In this document: positions 8,400 to 20,652 of the stretch, one piece after another
How positions within the stretch are numbered: the first letter of the stretch is position 1
Layout: each line of letters opens with the position of its first letter
Source: Myxococcales bacterium
GTDB lineage: Bacteria > Myxococcota_A > Polyangia > Haliangiales > Haliangiaceae
Length of the DNA: 64,000 bases
Direction of reading: 5' to 3'
Assembly: GCA_016720595.1 (NCBI GenBank)
Contig: JADKKI010000002.1
Coordinates: 62,001-126,000, forward strand
Program-made: the position numbers and the translations under genes
Notes under the pieces: model-generated
The model's database searches: none
What the model was told of the DNA's origin: nothing
Seen by the model: only the letters and a program-made list of their open reading frames with translations

Positions 8400-9503
8400 A
8401 TGCGCGGCGCGGCTCTCGTCACCGGCTTGCTGGGCTTGCTCGGGCTGCTCGGCTGCAGCTTCCATGTGGGAGCCGCGGGCGATGCCGGATCGGGCAGCGA
8501 CGGTGACCTGGGCGGCGAGGGCGGTGGCCCGGAGGCGGGCACGTTCTGCTACGGCACCACCCCGCTCGCGACCGTGTGCGTGAACACCCCGCCCACGGTG
8601 GATCGCGTGTTCTCGAACACGCCGATCACGACGTCGGCGGGGAGCCCGCAGTGCGCACAGCTGTCCTCCGGGAGCTCGGATGTCTGTGCGATCGTCGCGA
8701 CGGGGATCACGATCCCGTTCGGGGTCACCGTGACCGCCACGAGTGCCCGACCGCTCGTCCTCGTCGCGACCAGCGGCTCGATCACGATCGCGGGCGTGCT
8801 GGATGTCGCCGCCAAGAAGGCCGGGCCGGCGGGCCCCGGCGGAGACGTCGGCTGCAACCCGGGCACGAATCCTGGTGTGGCCAACGGCGGCGGTCAGGGC
8901 GGCAGCTTCGGCTCGAACGGCGGCGACGGCGGCGATAGCAACAGCGCCAGCGATCATGGCACCCACGGCGCGATCGTCGATCCGGTGACGCTGCGGGGCG
9001 GATGCGCCGGTGCCGACGGTGGCGGCACGCCCGATTCCCGGGGCCACGGTGGCGGTGCGGTGCTCCTGGTCGCAGGGACCTCGATCTCCCTCGCCACGAC
9101 CGGAGCGATCAACGCGTCGGGGGCTGCCGGTCGCGGCGCGCCCGCGGGCAAGAAGAGCGGTGGCGGTGCGGGCTCGGGAGGGCTGATCGTCCTCGATACG
9201 CCCCTGGTCGCCAACCTGGGCGCGATCTACGCCAACGGTGGTGGGGGCGGTGGCGGCAGCGGGAACGGGATGGGGTTTGACGGCTTCGATCCAGGACCGG
9301 GCGGTGGAGCCCTTGGGGGCCTCCACGGGAGCAGCGCGGGGGATGGGGGCGCAGGCTCGATCGGCGCCACCGATGGCAGCACCGGTGGGGATGGCTCGAA
9401 CAGCACCGATGGCGGCGGAGGCGGCGGAGGGGGCGCGGGCATCATCGAGGTGCACCAGTTCAGCGGGGTTGTCGGCGGCGTGGTCAGTCCGCCGGCCCGG
9501 TAG
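8400..9503 (+). CDS. glycine-rich lipoprotein
   Basis: Exported lipoprotein of 367 residues. The signal peptide MRGAALVTGLLGLLGLLGC ends in a clear lipobox (LLGC). The mature protein begins with a Gly/Asp/Ser linker, has a beta-rich middle (PLVLVATSGSITIAGVLDV, GAVLLVAGTSISLATTG), and from about residue 150 onward is dominated by glycine tracts such as GGGGGGGSG. Similar Gly-rich surface lipoproteins are common and multiplied in Myxococcota genomes; none has a well-defined function that I can name. Alternating beta segments separated by Gly-rich runs suggest a repetitive beta-helix-like fold, which is inference. It ends 40 bases before the kinase gene and could share its transcript. Confidence 0.72.
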   Translation: MRGAALVTGLLGLLGLLGCSFHVGAAGDAGSGSDGDLGGEGGGPEAGTFCYGTTPLATVCVNTPPTVDRVFSNTPITTSAGSPQCAQLSSGSSDVCAIVATGITIPFGVTVTATSARPLVLVATSGSITIAGVLDVAAKKAGPAGPGGDVGCNPGTNPGVANGGGQGGSFGSNGGDGGDSNSASDHGTHGAIVDPVTLRGGCAGADGGGTPDSRGHGGGAVLLVAGTSISLATTGAINASGAAGRGAPAGKKSGGGAGSGGLIVLDTPLVANLGAIYANGGGGGGGSGNGMGFDGFDPGPGGGALGGLHGSSAGDGGAGSIGATDGSTGGDGSNSTDGGGGGGGGAGIIEVHQFSGVVGGVVSPPAR

Positions 9504-9543
9504 GGACCGCTGGCGAGCAATCGCTGATATTCTCGTCGCTTCG

Positions 9544-12500
9544 ATGGAAGTCGGCCTCGAAGCGCCCGTATATGGCGCCGGCCGGTTCGAGGTTCGGGGA
9601 ACCCTCGGTGCCGGAGGCGCAGGCGTGGTCTACCGCGCCTTCGACAGGCAGCTGCAACGCGAGGTCGCGCTGAAGCTCCTGCGTCAGGCGAGCGGCCGCG
9701 ACCTGTATCGATTCAAGCGCGAGTTCCGCGCCCTCGCCGACATCGTGCACCCCAACCTGGTCGCGCTCCACGAGCTCCACGCCTCGGGCGGCGATTGGTA
9801 CTTCACGATGGAGCTGGTCGAGGGCGTGTCGTTCATCGATTGGGTGCGTCCGCCGAGGACGACCACCGGCCCGACCCGAACGCGCCAGGACATCCTCGCG
9901 TCGCCGTTCAACGAGGCGCGGCTGCGCGGCTCGCTGGTGCAGCTCGTCGATGCGCTGGTCGCGCTGCATCGGGCCGGCAAGCTGCACCGTGATCTCAAGC
10001 CATCGAACGTCCTGGTCACGGGGCAGGGCAGGCTCGCGCTGCTCGACTTCGGGCTGGTGGCGGGCATGGCCGAAGGGGATCCGGAGAAGCTCGCGGTCGG
10101 CACGCCGGTGTACATGTCGCCGGAGCAGGCCGCGGATCAACCGCTCGGCGAGGCGAGCGACTGGTACTCCGTCGGTTGCATGCTCTACGAGGCGGTGACC
10201 GGCCGGCGCCCGTTCGAGGGCGACTCCGAGCAGGTGATGACCCGCAAGCAGACGGAGATCCCACCGACCCCGGGCGCGCTCGCCACCGGGGTGCCCGCGG
10301 ATCTCGCGCGCCTGTGCATGTCGATGCTTCAGCCCGTCGCGACGCTGCGCCCCACGGGCATGGCGATCCTGACCCAGCTCGGCAGTGGGCCCTCACCGAC
10401 GACGCGCCGGATGTCCCGCAGCGCCCCTGCGATCAACTTCGTCGGCCGAACCGGCGAGACCGAGGAGCTGCGTCGCGCCCTCGCGGACTCGCGTCGCCAC
10501 GGCGTGGCCGTGATGGTCAAGGGACGGAGCGGCATCGGCAAGAGCACGCTCGTGCGCCGGTTTCTCCGCAGCCTCGGCAGCGCCGTGTTCGCGCTCGAGG
10601 GGCGCTGCTTCGAGCGCGAGGCCGTGCCGTTCAAGATGCTCGATGGCGTGGTGGATTCGCTGACCGCCGCGGTGATGACCCTGACCACCGAGCAGATCGT
10701 CGGCCTCGTGCCACGAGAGCTCGGGGCGCTGGCCCGGCTGTTCCCGGTGACCCGCCGGATCCCACAGTTCGCGGAGCAGGTCGCCGCCAGTGTGGTGCCG
10801 CCGGATCCACAGGAGCTGCGGCGCCGCGGGTTCTCGGCGCTGCGCAGCGTGTTCTCCCGGCTGAGTCGGATCCGTCCGGTGGTGATCTTCGTCGACGACG
10901 TCCACTGGGGCGATGCCGACAGCTGCGTGTTCCTCTCGGAGCTCCTCCACAATGGCGAGCCCGGCATCCTGCTGGTGGCGGCGCACCGTCCCGAGGACTA
11001 CCTCGGCGTGGTCTCGCTGCTGCTGCGCCCGCCGGGTGGGAGCACGCGGCGCGGAGATGTTCGCGAGCTCGAGGTCACCGCACTTCCCGACGAGGACGCG
11101 CTGGTCCTGGTCGCGCAGGTCGCCGAGGACTCGAGCCGCGCCGCCGAGGTCGTCGCCGCGGCCGGCGGCAATCCGCTCGCGCTCACCGAGATGGCGCGCA
11201 CGCCGGGGATGGCTCCGGGCGCCAAGATGGATGACCTCGTGCGGCTCCGAGTGCAGAAGCTTCCGCTCGAGGCGCAGGCGATGCTCGCGGTGTCCGCCGT
11301 CGCGGCGCGGCCGTTGCCGGTGGAGATCGCCGCGCATGCGGCCGGCGTCGTCGGCGGTCACGACGAGGCGACCACGCTGTCGGTGGAGCGGCTCGCCACA
11401 CTCCGGCAGGTGGGAGGCCAGATGATCCTCCACCCCGCGCACGACTACGTGCGCTCCGCGGTGCTCGCCAGCCTCGATACGGAGACCAAGGCCGGCTGGC
11501 ACGAGGCGATCGCGCGCGCCTTCGAGGCCGTGCAGGGGCCCGATCAGCTCGACCAGCAGGCGATCGTCGAGCACTGGCTCGCCGCGGGCTATCCGGAGAA
11601 TGCCGCACATCACGCGGTGGGTGCGGCGCTCAAGGCCGAGGAGGCGCTGGCGTTCCGGCGCGCGGCCGAGCTCTACCAGATCGCGCTCACGTTCGGCCCG
11701 TGGGATGCGGCCGGCCAGCGCGACCTGATGAGCCGCAAGGCGCACGCGCTGGTCTGTGCGGGGCAGCTCGACGAGGCGGCCACCGTGTACGGCCACGCGG
11801 CCCTGCTGCTCCCCGACGACGAATCGATCGATCTCGAGCGGCTCCGCGTGGAGGCGCTGCTGCGGCGCGGGAGGCTCGACGAGGCGCTGCCCGCGGCAGA
11901 GAAGCTGCTTCAGACCATCGGGATCCGGATCCCGCTGACCGCGCGCGCTTCGCGCACCAAGCTCGCGACGCAGTGGATGCAGATGAAGCTCCGTGGGCTC
12001 GATTTCACCGAGCGCGACGTCACGCAGATCCCGCCGGCAAAGCTGCTCACGACGGACGTCCTGTACTCGATCTCGAGCGGACTCGCATTCGTCGATCCGG
12101 CGCTCGGACGTGTAGTTCAGTCCGAGCTGATCAAGGCCGCGCTCGATGCGGGCGAGCCGGTGCGCGTGTGCCTCGCGCTGGCGCAGGAGGTCTGTTACGC
12201 GGCCGCGGCGGGCAGCCGCAACCGCGCTGCGGTCGAGGCGGTGGGAGCGCGGCTCAAGGCGGTGGCGGCGAAGCTCGCGGCACCGCACGTGATCGGCTTC
12301 GCCGAGACCGCCGTGGGGATCGCGGCGCACATGGGTGGGCGCTGGCGAGAGGCCCGCGAGCAGCTCGAGTCCGGGCTGGCGGCGCTGCGCGATCACGGCG
12401 CCGGCGTGCGCTGGGAGATCGACACCGGCGATACCTACTGGCTCGCGACGCTGTTCTATCTCGGCGAGTGGCGCGAGCTGGCGCGGCTCACGCAGCTGCT

Positions 12501-13173
12501 CCTCCGCGATGCGATCGATCGCGGCGATGCGGTGGCCCAGCAGTCGCTGCGCACCGGCCGATCGAACGCCGCCTGGCTGATCCTCGACAAGCCGGACGAG
12601 GCGCGCGCGCAGCTCGCGATCTCGATGCCGACGATCGGCGAGGGCTTCCACCTCCCGCACGCGAGCGCGCTCGTCGCCGCGGTCAACATCGATCTCTACA
12701 CGGGTGACGTCGTGACGGCGCGCAAGCGGCTCGACGAGGCGTGGCCGCAGATCGAGCGGCTCGGCGTGTTGCGGCTGCAGCAGCCCCGCATCGAGCTGTC
12801 GTGTCTGCGCGCCCGGATCCTGCTCGCCGATCCGCGCAAGGAGGGATCGCTCCGCGAGGCGCGCGGGATCGGCGAGGACCTGCTCAAGGAGGGCGCGGGC
12901 TGGGCCGCGGGCCTCGGCCACCTGATCCGTGCGTCGTGTCACGCCTGGGCCGGCGATGTCGAGACCTCGCTCTCGGACCTCGACGCCGCCGAGGCGACCT
13001 TGACCCTCGCGGGCATGGCCGGTCACGTCCAGATCGTTCGGGTCTACCGTGGCCGGCTCGAAGGTGGACCTGGTCCGACCGCCCGGGCGGAGGCGGCCCG
13101 CGATTTCCTCAAGGACCTCGGGGCCATGGACCCAGATGCGGTCGCCGCCTTCCTGATGCCTTGGCCTGGGTGA
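9544..13173 (+). CDS. Ser/Thr protein kinase fused to AAA ATPase and helical-repeat region (PknK-like)
   Basis: Large cytosolic sensor kinase of 1,209 residues. The kinase domain (about 15-285) has the glycine loop GTLGAGGAGVVYRA, the Lys of VALKLL, the catalytic loop HRDLKPSNVLV, DFGLV and the activation-segment end SPEQ, so it should be active. An AAA/NACHT-like ATPase follows (about 295-620) with Walker A KGRSGIGKSTLV and Walker B VVIFVDDVHWGD. The remaining 550 residues are alpha-helical TPR-like repeats (for example EEALAFRRAAELYQIAL). This order matches PknK-type regulators, where the ATPase and repeats sense partners. The start at MEVGLEAP puts the glycine loop at the usual distance. 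The frame remains open upstream, but that sequence is the shadow of the glycine-rich lipoprotein. Confidence 0.88.
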   Translation: MEVGLEAPVYGAGRFEVRGTLGAGGAGVVYRAFDRQLQREVALKLLRQASGRDLYRFKREFRALADIVHPNLVALHELHASGGDWYFTMELVEGVSFIDWVRPPRTTTGPTRTRQDILASPFNEARLRGSLVQLVDALVALHRAGKLHRDLKPSNVLVTGQGRLALLDFGLVAGMAEGDPEKLAVGTPVYMSPEQAADQPLGEASDWYSVGCMLYEAVTGRRPFEGDSEQVMTRKQTEIPPTPGALATGVPADLARLCMSMLQPVATLRPTGMAILTQLGSGPSPTTRRMSRSAPAINFVGRTGETEELRRALADSRRHGVAVMVKGRSGIGKSTLVRRFLRSLGSAVFALEGRCFEREAVPFKMLDGVVDSLTAAVMTLTTEQIVGLVPRELGALARLFPVTRRIPQFAEQVAASVVPPDPQELRRRGFSALRSVFSRLSRIRPVVIFVDDVHWGDADSCVFLSELLHNGEPGILLVAAHRPEDYLGVVSLLLRPPGGSTRRGDVRELEVTALPDEDALVLVAQVAEDSSRAAEVVAAAGGNPLALTEMARTPGMAPGAKMDDLVRLRVQKLPLEAQAMLAVSAVAARPLPVEIAAHAAGVVGGHDEATTLSVERLATLRQVGGQMILHPAHDYVRSAVLASLDTETKAGWHEAIARAFEAVQGPDQLDQQAIVEHWLAAGYPENAAHHAVGAALKAEEALAFRRAAELYQIALTFGPWDAAGQRDLMSRKAHALVCAGQLDEAATVYGHAALLLPDDESIDLERLRVEALLRRGRLDEALPAAEKLLQTIGIRIPLTARASRTKLATQWMQMKLRGLDFTERDVTQIPPAKLLTTDVLYSISSGLAFVDPALGRVVQSELIKAALDAGEPVRVCLALAQEVCYAAAAGSRNRAAVEAVGARLKAVAAKLAAPHVIGFAETAVGIAAHMGGRWREAREQLESGLAALRDHGAGVRWEIDTGDTYWLATLFYLGEWRELARLTQLLLRDAIDRGDAVAQQSLRTGRSNAAWLILDKPDEARAQLAISMPTIGEGFHLPHASALVAAVNIDLYTGDVVTARKRLDEAWPQIERLGVLRLQQPRIELSCLRARILLADPRKEGSLREARGIGEDLLKEGAGWAAGLGHLIRASCHAWAGDVETSLSDLDAAEATLTLAGMAGHVQIVRVYRGRLEGGPGPTARAEAARDFLKDLGAMDPDAVAAFLMPWPG

Positions 13174-13182
13174 CGCCAGGCC
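13163..13182 (+). terminator. candidate stem-loop at end of kinase gene
   Basis: Inverted repeat GGCCTGG / CCAGGCC with a six-base loop, spanning the kinase stop codon. It is followed by CCGGGTTGT rather than a clean T-run, so it is at best a weak intrinsic terminator. Confidence 0.35.
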
Positions 13183-13249
13183 CGGGTTGTACTAGTGTCG
13201 GCAGCCTTGCGAGGTGATCCGGCGTGGACCCTCGCGCGTACTTGGTGAC

Positions 13250-13267
13250 AGCCGGCAAAACGCCGGG
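13250..13267 (+). other. short hairpin just upstream of the di-iron protein start
   Basis: The sequence AGCCGGCAAAACGCCGGG can fold into a five-base CCGGC/GCCGG stem with an AAAAC loop, 13 bases before the GTG start and directly before the presumed GAGGG ribosome-binding site. A copy with one mismatch occurs at 25775-25792, inside the end of the Arc-like gene. Whether it regulates anything is unknown. Confidence 0.3.
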
Positions 13268-13279
13268 ACGAGGGAACTA

Positions 13280-14131
13280 GTGTCAGACATCGCCCAACAC
13301 ATCGCCGTCTCGCACAAGATCCAGTTCGAGGATCTCGACTGGGAGACTGCGCGCAAGCACGGCCTGACGGAGTCGGAGATCCAGAGTCTCCACTACTTCG
13401 CGGACATCGAGAGCCAGACCGTCCACTACTTCCTCGAGGTCGCCAAGCTGAAGGTGGCGCGTGACCCCGAGCTCCTCACGTTCCTCACGATGTGGAACTA
13501 CGAGGAGTACTTCCACAGCTACGCGCTGACGCGGCTGATGGAGGAGTGTGGTGTCCGCGTGCCGACGGCGACCGAGCGCGCGACCGCGATCCGCGCGAAC
13601 GCGCGGTTCAAGGCCAAGTTCGAGGACTTCGCTCAGGGCGCGATCGCCATGGCGCTGCCCAAGACGTTCATCGCGCTGTGGATGTTCTGGGGCGCGCTCC
13701 AGGAGTGCCTCACCACGCAGGCGTACGAGGAGCTCGCGCGCCAGACCAAGAACCCGGTGCTCGAGGAGCTCTGCAAGCGGATCGCGAAGCAGGAGCGCCG
13801 CCACTTCGCGTACTACTTCAACCAGGCCCGCGATCGGCTCGACGGCCAGAAGTTCGCGCAGGCGTTCGTCAAGAAGATCGCCCGCGCGTTCTACGCCCCG
13901 GTGGGCGGCGGCGTGAAGACCGACGAGGACGCCGCGCGCTGCGTGGCTGGCCTGTTCCCCGGAGACAAGATCTTCGAGGTGATGGGGTACATCGAGAAGC
14001 GGCTCGCGCAGCTCCCGGGCATGGAAGGCCTCGACTGCTGCACGATCTGGGCGGCCAAGGTTCAGCCGATGCTGCCGCCCGAGACCCGCGCGAAGTCGGT
14101 CCCGCAGGCGCAGGCCGTCGCGGCCGCGTAG
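13280..14131 (+). CDS. ferritin-like di-iron protein (acyl-ACP desaturase-like)
   Basis: Soluble four-helix protein of 283 residues carrying a duplicated iron-binding pattern: ADIESQTVHYF then NYEEYFHSY (ExxH), and ALQECLTTQAYEEL then IAKQERRHFAYY (ExxH). This spacing is that of acyl-ACP desaturases and related di-iron oxidases or aldehyde oxygenases. The length fits that group. The GTG start (VSDIAQHIAVSH) has GAGGG about seven bases upstream; the in-frame ATG further up lacks such a signal. An Ala/Gln-rich tail ends the protein. The substrate (fatty acid, aldehyde or other) cannot be told from sequence. It is followed by a strong bidirectional hairpin and a convergent gene, so the transcript probably ends there. 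Confidence 0.75.
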   Translation: MSDIAQHIAVSHKIQFEDLDWETARKHGLTESEIQSLHYFADIESQTVHYFLEVAKLKVARDPELLTFLTMWNYEEYFHSYALTRLMEECGVRVPTATERATAIRANARFKAKFEDFAQGAIAMALPKTFIALWMFWGALQECLTTQAYEELARQTKNPVLEELCKRIAKQERRHFAYYFNQARDRLDGQKFAQAFVKKIARAFYAPVGGGVKTDEDAARCVAGLFPGDKIFEVMGYIEKRLAQLPGMEGLDCCTIWAAKVQPMLPPETRAKSVPQAQAVAAA

Positions 14132-14151
14132 CGCACCGGGTCCGGAACGCC

Positions 14152-14185
14152 AACGGCGCGACTCCTGCGAGGGAGCGCGCCGTTT
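14152..14185. terminator. bidirectional intrinsic terminator
   Basis: Long hairpin AACGGCGCG ... CGCGCCGTT with further pairing of CTCC and GGAG inside, followed by TTT on the plus strand and preceded by A-containing sequence for the minus strand. It sits between two convergent genes and can end both. Confidence 0.65.
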
Positions 14186-14205
14186 CCGCGTTTCGGAAGC
14201 TCGCG

Positions 14206-14958
14206 TTACATCGCGTAGCCGATGCGGAAGTAGCCCGCGGGCTCCGGATCGGAGCTGCCGCCATCGCTGTTCATGTTGCGCGCGGCGCCGAACGCCATCG
14301 CGACGTTGAGGCCCGAGTCGAACGTCCAGTGCCAGCCGAACAGGACCTCCGGGCCGACCATCTTGTAGCTCGTGCTCCCGCAGTCGATGCAGCTGTAGGC
14401 GCTGTCGCTGTTGTCGGAGGACCCGCGCGAGATCAGGCCGGGCTCGATGAACGGGCCCGAGTAGACGCGGCGGAAGTAGATCGGCGCGCTGATGCCGACC
14501 TCGTACCCGCTCTCGTTGTCGATGTTGACGATGTTCGCGTCGCCACGGATCGCGATGTTCTGGCTCACCGCGTAGCTCGCCGACAGGCCGTAGATCCCGA
14601 ACATCCAGCCGATCGGGTTGGTCGCGATGTTGAGCTTCTTGTACTTGAGCAGGTAGTCGCTCCGCTCGCCGACCTTCACCAGCGAACCGTTGATGTGGGA
14701 GACGTTGTCCCACGACTCGTTCTGCGGAGCGCCGTTGGTGGCCGCGGCGACCGTCACCGGCGCGACCGTGCTCGGGCCGTACGCCTGCGGCGCCTGCTGC
14801 GGCTGCTGCACGCCGTTCGTGATCACGATCGGCGCGTTCGGGGTCACCACCACGAGCTGGTCCGTGTGCGTGACCGGGCCCTCGATGGGATCGGCGAGGG
14901 CGGGACCAGCGGAGGCAGTGACGACGGCGACGACGGCGAGGCGACGGAAGGCGTTCAT
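14206..14958 (-). CDS. outer-membrane beta-barrel-type protein
   Basis: Exported protein of 250 residues. The signal peptide MNAFRRLAVVAVVTASAGPALA has a good AxA cleavage site. About 60 residues of Gln/Pro/Val-rich linker (QQPQQAPQAYGPS) follow. The remainder alternates short amphipathic strands with turns (LNIATNPIGWMFGIYGLSAS, NIAIRGDANIVNID, YEVGISAPIYFRRVY, VLFGWHWTFDSGLNVAMAFG) and ends in a strand (AGYFRIGYAM), which suggests a small outer-membrane barrel. It has no recognised named family. Two Cys near SCIDCGS could form a disulfide. It is transcribed alone, with a 180-base upstream gap before the next gene on the same strand. Confidence 0.65.
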   Translation of the reverse strand: MNAFRRLAVVAVVTASAGPALADPIEGPVTHTDQLVVVTPNAPIVITNGVQQPQQAPQAYGPSTVAPVTVAAATNGAPQNESWDNVSHINGSLVKVGERSDYLLKYKKLNIATNPIGWMFGIYGLSASYAVSQNIAIRGDANIVNIDNESGYEVGISAPIYFRRVYSGPFIEPGLISRGSSDNSDSAYSCIDCGSTSYKMVGPEVLFGWHWTFDSGLNVAMAFGAARNMNSDGGSSDPEPAGYFRIGYAM

Positions 14959-15140
14959 GGGGAACGTCTAAAGCAGCTGCGATGCCAGCTCTGGAAGGGA
15001 GCTGCAAGTCCGCGTGACGACGGGGTTTGCCAGCATGTGCCCTGGTAACTCGCTGTCGGAGGCTGCTGGTGAGTTTGGCAGGATCGGCCATTTCCTGACA
15101 TCGCTGTCGCGATCACGCCTGCCGGCTCGCTCGGGCGAGG

Positions 15141-17684
15141 TCAGCGCAGGACGGTCAGGGTCCGCATCGTCCCGCGGGTCACGCCGAACTGCTCGTGCAC
15201 GGCGGCTCGACGCACCGCCTCCGCCGGCGCGATCGTCCCGGCGACCAGCTGGCTGTACGCCTCGAACAGCTGCCCGGTCTCGGCCGCGGTCTCGCGCACG
15301 AGCTCGAGCCGGAACCGGCGCACGCCGTTCGCCAGCAGCTCGGGCACCAGGCTCGCCGCGCTCTGCGCCTGCGCGTTGAACACGGTGTTGCGACAGCCGA
15401 CGTCGACGACCACCGGGTGCACGAGCTCCACGCGATCGCGGAGCGCGACCTCGTGGTGTTCGCACGGGCGCCCGCAGGTCTTGTAGTCCTTGCCGGTGGA
15501 GAGCAGGTGCGCGTAGACGCAGTGCTCGGTGTGGAACGTGGGGATGTGGTGGTGGACGGTGACGCAGATCCGCCCGCGCGGCGCCTCGGCGAGCAGGGCG
15601 AGCAGCTGCTCGCGATCGAGGTCGTGGGCGGCGGTCAGCGTGGTCAGCCCGTGGGCGAGCACCCAGCCGCACGTGATCGAGTTGGTGACGTTGAGCGAGA
15701 AGTCGCCGTGGAGGGCGGGGCGGGCGTCCTCGGGGAGCGCGGCGAAGTACGCGAGCGAGCCCCAGCTGCGGACCAGCACGTGATCCGGCGCGAGGCGCGC
15801 GAGGTGGGCATCGATCCGCTCCTCACCCGGCTTCTGCACGCGCACCGTGGCGATGCCGACCCTGGCGCCCCGCGAGCGCGCACGCTCCACCGCCTTGCCG
15901 AGGCCGACCAGCTCCATCCAGTCGAGCTCGACCTCGCGCGCACCTGCATCGAGCACCGCGTCGAGCTGCGCATCGGTGCGGCACAGCGCGACGATGTGAG
16001 CCTGGCCCTCGAGCGCCGGCGCGGGCGAGCGCAGCGCCGCGATCTGCGAGCCGACGGCGAGCTGTCGATCGACGCGGACCACCGCGGCCTCGAGATCGGC
16101 GGTCAGCCGGCGACGCGCCTCCTTCAGCTCGGACACCGGGACGTGGAGCCCCGTCGGCAGGCCGGCGCCGTCCAGCGAGGCGAGATGGAATGATGTGCCG
16201 CCGAACCCACCAAGCTTGTCGGCGAGGACCTCGGGCGTGAGCCCGGCCCCGCGCGCGACCTGCAGCGTCGACGTGGTGGCGGCGGTCGCCTCGTGGCGGC
16301 CCGCGCGCGCGATCACGACGAGCGGCGCGCCGGCCGCGCCGCGGACCGTGAGCGTCACGCCGATCCTGCCGAGGGCACCGCGCCCGGCCTCGGCCGCCTT
16401 GTCGCCAGCGCGCGTGACCTTCGGATCCGAGCTGATCCACACGAAGTCACCGGCGCCGACCTGCGACAGATCTGGGCCCGGGTCGCCGAACCGGAGGCGA
16501 TAGCCGTCCGCGATCGCGTCGACGCCGAAGATCGGTCCGCCTTGCTCGGCGAGATCGGGCCGGCCGCGATCGAACACCACGCCCATGCCGGCGCGCGGGA
16601 CGAGCGCAGGCGACGCATGCGTGCGCTCGGGCGGCTCGGGGAGGGCGTGGCCACCCGTGATCGGCCGCTGCTCGGGCGCCGGGACCACGAGCACGGTGTC
16701 GCGATCGACCTTCACGACCTTGCCGAGCGGGAGCCCGCGATGGCGCGGGAACCGGCCTTCGACGAGCGACTGATGATCTGCGCCCGCGAGGAAGCCCGCC
16801 GAGATCCCACGGCTGTAGGCGACATGCAGGGATGCCGGATCGAGGGACACCTCGACCGCCGGCTCCGGTGCGGGCTCGCCGACCGCGAGCGCGGCGGCGC
16901 GGCGATACTGCGCGACGGAGGTCGCGACGTAGCTCGGCCCCTTGAGCCGGCCCTCGATCTTGAGCGAGGCGACGCCGATCTCGGCGAGCGCGGGGACGGC
17001 GTCGAGACCGACCAGGTCCTTGGGCGACAGCAGGTACTCGACCTCGCCGAGATCTCGGACGTCGCCATCGACGACCAGCTGGTAGGGGAGGCGGCAGGCC
17101 TGCGCGCACTGCCCGCGGTTGGCCGAGCGGCCACCCCACGCCTCGCTCGACAGGCACTGCCCGCTCCAGGCCACGCACAGCGCACCGTGGATGAACACCT
17201 CGAGCGGGACCGTGGAGCCCGCGGCGTACGCGCGGATCTCGTCGACCGAGAGCTCGCGCGGGACCACCACGCGGGCGAGCCCGAGCTTCGCCAGGAGGCC
17301 CACGGCGAGCGGCGACGACGCCGTCATCTGGGTCGAGGCGTGGACCTCGAGCGCGGGGCAGATCGCGCGGGCGAGCAGGGCGACCGCCGGATCCTGCACG
17401 ATGATCGCGTCGGTGCCGGCGGCGGCGACCCGGCGGAGCAGCTCCTCCACCACCGGCAGCTCGGGCTCGAACACCAGTGTGTTGAGCGTGACGTAGAGCC
17501 GGGCGCCGGCGCGGTGAACCCAGGAGACGATCTCGGCGAGGCCATCACTCGGGAAGTTGACGGCGCGGGCGCGGGCGTTGAACCCATCATCGAGCCCCAG
17601 GTAGACGGCATCGGCGCCCGCGGCGAGCGCGGCCGCGAGGGCGTCGCGGTCACCCGCAGGAGCCAGGATCTCGGGGCGGCGCAT
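15141..17684 (-). CDS. peptidase U32 family protein (RlhA/TrhP-like RNA hydroxylation protein)
   Basis: Protein of 847 residues of the U32 family. Characterised members (E. coli TrhP/YegQ and RlhA/YdcP) hydroxylate tRNA or 23S rRNA pyrimidines rather than cutting peptides. The start MRRPEILAPAGDRDAL is the family's canonical N-terminus and has AAGGACGAG upstream. Core motifs are GADAVYLG, IVQDPAV, HASTQMT and the Cys-rich segment HGALCVAWSGQC followed by RGQCAQACR, which provides the four conserved Cys thought to hold an Fe-S cluster. The C-terminal third adds a DUF3656-like region and a second barrel-like part with CGRPCEHHEV. It is longer than RlhA (about 650 residues). Its start region is divergent from, and within 184 bases of, the pyrophosphatase gene. 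Confidence 0.85.
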   Translation of the reverse strand: MRRPEILAPAGDRDALAAALAAGADAVYLGLDDGFNARARAVNFPSDGLAEIVSWVHRAGARLYVTLNTLVFEPELPVVEELLRRVAAAGTDAIIVQDPAVALLARAICPALEVHASTQMTASSPLAVGLLAKLGLARVVVPRELSVDEIRAYAAGSTVPLEVFIHGALCVAWSGQCLSSEAWGGRSANRGQCAQACRLPYQLVVDGDVRDLGEVEYLLSPKDLVGLDAVPALAEIGVASLKIEGRLKGPSYVATSVAQYRRAAALAVGEPAPEPAVEVSLDPASLHVAYSRGISAGFLAGADHQSLVEGRFPRHRGLPLGKVVKVDRDTVLVVPAPEQRPITGGHALPEPPERTHASPALVPRAGMGVVFDRGRPDLAEQGGPIFGVDAIADGYRLRFGDPGPDLSQVGAGDFVWISSDPKVTRAGDKAAEAGRGALGRIGVTLTVRGAAGAPLVVIARAGRHEATAATTSTLQVARGAGLTPEVLADKLGGFGGTSFHLASLDGAGLPTGLHVPVSELKEARRRLTADLEAAVVRVDRQLAVGSQIAALRSPAPALEGQAHIVALCRTDAQLDAVLDAGAREVELDWMELVGLGKAVERARSRGARVGIATVRVQKPGEERIDAHLARLAPDHVLVRSWGSLAYFAALPEDARPALHGDFSLNVTNSITCGWVLAHGLTTLTAAHDLDREQLLALLAEAPRGRICVTVHHHIPTFHTEHCVYAHLLSTGKDYKTCGRPCEHHEVALRDRVELVHPVVVDVGCRNTVFNAQAQSAASLVPELLANGVRRFRLELVRETAAETGQLFEAYSQLVAGTIAPAEAVRRAAVHEQFGVTRGTMRTLTVLR

Positions 17685-17801
17685 GAGACTCGTCCTTCGA
17701 GGTGGCCCGATTGCTGGGGGGAACCTTTCTGGGCAGCGTTCCATACCACGTCCGGTCTGGGAATCCATCCTCTCGTCGCGCACTTGGAGCGTGTTCACCC
17801 C

Positions 17802-17831
17802 TTGCACTCCGGATCCGGTCCTCCTTATAAA
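17802..17831 (+). promoter_or_regulatory. sigma-70-type promoter of the pyrophosphatase gene
   Basis: TTGCAC (-35) and TATAAA (-10) separated by 18 bases, unusually AT-rich for this genome, ending 37 bases before the ATG. A GAGGA ribosome-binding site follows eight bases before the start codon. Confidence 0.6.
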
Positions 17832-17868
17832 GCCCCCTTCGAAGCGCCCGACCCCGAGGAACCTACCA

Positions 17869-20631
<2,763 letters not shown>

Positions 20632-20652
20632 TCTGACCTAGCTCGTTCGTGA

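Noticed and set aside
9238..9543. Upstream extension of the kinase-AAA gene
   Set aside because: The open frame overlaps the glycine-rich lipoprotein gene and encodes low-complexity shadow sequence; the ATG at 9544 places the kinase glycine loop normally.
13201..13280. Possible GEMM (cyclic dinucleotide) riboswitch before the di-iron protein
   Set aside because: GGCAAA and GGGACG fragments occur, but the two-hairpin core and tetraloop receptor are missing; only a short hairpin is supported.
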